In this document: piece by piece, positions 50,135 through 51,692 of the stretch
Numbering within the stretch: the first letter of the stretch is position 1
Layout: each line of letters opens with the position of its first letter
NCBI GenBank assembly: GCA_947166135.1
Contig: CAMVDB010000007.1
Coordinates: forward strand, 1 to 51,692
DNA length: 51,692 nt
Reading direction: 5' to 3'
Source of the DNA: an uncultured Clostridia bacterium
Lineage (GTDB): Bacteria > Bacillota > Clostridia > Oscillospirales > Acutalibacteraceae
The notes under the pieces: model-generated
What the model was told of the DNA's origin: nothing
The model's database searches: none
What the model saw: only the letters and a program-made list of their open reading frames with translations
Translations under genes and position numbers: made by a program

Positions 50135-51692
50135 ATGAAAGTCAAAAAGATATTATTCGTCATTTTCTCGGCGCTGCTGTTCATACTGATGCTCGCGGTG
50201 CTGGAACTGAATAAAAACACGATCCTCGGCTTCATCCTGATCGCGGTCGTCACAGCGGGCTTTTGCATCGCGCACCATCAGATCGTCAAGCGGCGCGATA
50301 AATGGTACCTCAAGCTGTTATCGTGGGTATTATGGATCGCTCTGTTCGGCGGTGTGCTGTTCCTGACATGGCCGCCGGTTCGTGCGGTACCCGCCGTCAG
50401 CGCGCAATCACCCGAAAAGACTGATATTATCACGCTGGCTCAGGGTGAGCTGCGCGGCGTGTACAGCGAGGACGGGAGCTTCGAGGTCTACGCGGGCATC
50501 CCTTACGCGAAGCCGCCGGTCGGCGACCTCCGATGGAAAGAGCCGCAGGATCCCGACGGATGGGACGGTGTGCTCGAAGCCGATCACTTCGCGCCCATGA
50601 GCATGCAGCCGCGGAACATCCCGCTCTATGATTCGCTCGCGCAGATTATAGGCTACCATGATTACGAGATATCGCTCGACGATAACTATACCGAGCCCGT
50701 CAGCGAGGATTCGCTCTACCTCAACGTATGGAAGCCCTCGGGAGAAGTTAAGAACGCACCAGTCATGGTGTTCATCCACGGCGGATCGTTACAGACGGGT
50801 CAGCCGTGGTACAAGGATCACAGCGGTCAGGGCCTTGCGAAACAGGGCGTGATCGTCGTCGAGATGGGCTACCGACTCGGGATCTTCGGCTACTATGCCG
50901 ACGAGTCGCTTGCCGCCGAATCTCCGAACGGCACGACCGGCAACTACGGTATGCTCGACCAGATCAAGGCGCTCGAATGGGTGCGCAATAATATCGCCGC
51001 CTTCGGGGGTGATCCGAAGAACGTCACCCTCTCGGGCGAATCAGCGGGTTCGGCGAGCGTGAGCGCGCTGTGTACCTCGCCGCTTGCGAAGGGGCTGTTC
51101 CGCCGCGCGATCCTCGAGAGCTCGACCGTCGCCTCCGTCAAGCCGCCCCACTCCTTCCGTACCCTTGACGAAGCGCTGAAAACCGGTAAGCAGACCATGG
51201 AGAAGTACGGCTGTACCTCGATTGACGAGCTGCGCGGACTTTCCGCCGAGAAGCTGGTCGGTGAAGCATATACCCATCATCACATGACCGTCGACGGCTA
51301 TGCGTTGACTGAAACGCCTTATGAATCCTATCGCAAGGGCGTGCATAACGAGGAAGCGCTCCTCCACGGCTATAACGAGGAGGAAAGCGCCGCCTTCATC
51401 CTCTTTGACCGCGCGAATATGAAGAATTATGAGCGGAAGATCCGCGACTACTTCGGCGATGTGTCCGACGAGCTGCTCGCCCTCTATCCCGCCTCGAACG
51501 ATCGTGAGGCGGATCAATACTGGGCTGAGATCTACGGTGCGGTGTTCTTCGATTACCCGCACTACTGTCTGAACCGGCTTGCCGCAGAGAACGACATCCC
51601 CGTCTACGAATACCTGTTCGGTAAGAAGAACGGCAGAATCGGCAACTGGCACAGCGGCGAGGAGGTCTACTGCTACGGCAATATCCCCGACG
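50135..51692 (+). CDS. Membrane-anchored type B carboxylesterase (partial, runs off the window)
   Basis: 519 codons are visible with no stop. Two or three N-terminal membrane helices (about 4-22, 28-45 and 57-76) lead to a carboxylesterase type B domain with FEVYAGIPYAKPPVGDLRW, the EDSLYLNVW block, the oxyanion segment VFIHGG and the nucleophile elbow GESAGSAS. The family hydrolyses esters such as p-nitrobenzyl or acyl esters; the physiological substrate is unknown. The helices are unusual since most members are cytosolic or secreted. ATG 50135 follows GGAGG, 45 bp after the E2-like gene, so co-transcription is likely. Confidence 0.9.
   Translation, partial: MKVKKILFVIFSALLFILMLAVLELNKNTILGFILIAVVTAGFCIAHHQIVKRRDKWYLKLLSWVLWIALFGGVLFLTWPPVRAVPAVSAQSPEKTDIITLAQGELRGVYSEDGSFEVYAGIPYAKPPVGDLRWKEPQDPDGWDGVLEADHFAPMSMQPRNIPLYDSLAQIIGYHDYEISLDDNYTEPVSEDSLYLNVWKPSGEVKNAPVMVFIHGGSLQTGQPWYKDHSGQGLAKQGVIVVEMGYRLGIFGYYADESLAAESPNGTTGNYGMLDQIKALEWVRNNIAAFGGDPKNVTLSGESAGSASVSALCTSPLAKGLFRRAILESSTVASVKPPHSFRTLDEALKTGKQTMEKYGCTSIDELRGLSAEKLVGEAYTHHHMTVDGYALTETPYESYRKGVHNEEALLHGYNEEESAAFILFDRANMKNYERKIRDYFGDVSDELLALYPASNDREADQYWAEIYGAVFFDYPHYCLNRLAAENDIPVYEYLFGKKNGRIGNWHSGEEVYCYGNIPD

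Overview
The window looks like a chromosomal segment of a spore-forming, Gram-positive gut-type clostridium, probably Oscillospiraceae/Ruminococcaceae. The grounds are an alpha/beta-type small acid-soluble spore protein, a spore-photoproduct-lyase-family radical SAM protein, a B12-riboswitch/ECF operon, Shine-Dalgarno sites of the AGGAGG type, vegetative promoters close to TTGACA-N17-TATAAT, and fairly GC-rich coding DNA interrupted by AT-rich insertions. The assignment is by gene content only; no 16S rRNA or tRNA gene was seen.

Layout. 1-1.7 kb: end of fusA, then tuf. 1.7-4.7 kb: a 113-bp tandem repeat, a DUF1292 gene, a RAYT transposase whose coding sequence carries two inverted REP-like palindromes, an acyltransferase-3 protein and a DUF308-like membrane protein. 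4.8-9.9 kb (minus): aspartate kinase, homoserine dehydrogenase and a bifunctional class A PBP. 10-13.9 kb: a BofC-like small protein, an ECF sigma/DUF4179 pair, a SASP and an SPL-family radical SAM enzyme. 14-22.4 kb: a CASTOR/POLLUX-like ion channel, a cytochrome b/flavoprotein/iron-sulfur fumarate reductase-type operon, and a three-gene operon with a membrane TrkA-N/RyR protein and a free RyR-domain protein. 22.5-28.4 kb: a SpoIIE-type phosphatase, then a PlsC acyltransferase, a GT8 glycosyltransferase and a GT8-PlsC fusion, followed by a GNAT remnant. 28.4-35.4 kb: a membrane protein with an Asn-Thr heptad tail, a P-type ATPase, an iron-sulfur flavoprotein, and a minus-strand set of a 2-hydroxyacid dehydrogenase, a low-molecular-weight phosphatase and a membrane protein.

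35.6-40.7 kb is a glycerol catabolism operon (glpK, a GlpA-like dehydrogenase, a GlpB-like oxidoreductase, DUF1667) interrupted after glpK by an AT-rich insert holding a frameshifted four-helix-bundle (IVP/bAvd-like) gene. 40.9-43 kb holds a PTS EIIC-like protein and PnuC. 43-49.4 kb is a complete cobalamin-riboswitch operon: two surface proteins with transcobalamin-like (DUF4430) domains, one of which also has an intrinsic-factor-like alpha-helical barrel, then EcfT, a fused double EcfA and an S component. This reads as a B12 capture-and-import system. 49.5-51.7 kb has a lone E2 (ubiquitin-conjugating)-like protein and a truncated membrane-anchored type B carboxylesterase.

Most notable: (1) the transcobalamin-like B12 capture operon; (2) the stand-alone bacterial E2-like protein; (3) the RyR/TrkA-N operon; (4) three intergenic inserts each bounded by inverted arrays of a 7-bp repeat and abutting stop codons, one carrying the broken IVP gene and one carrying REP-like palindromes related to those inside the RAYT gene.
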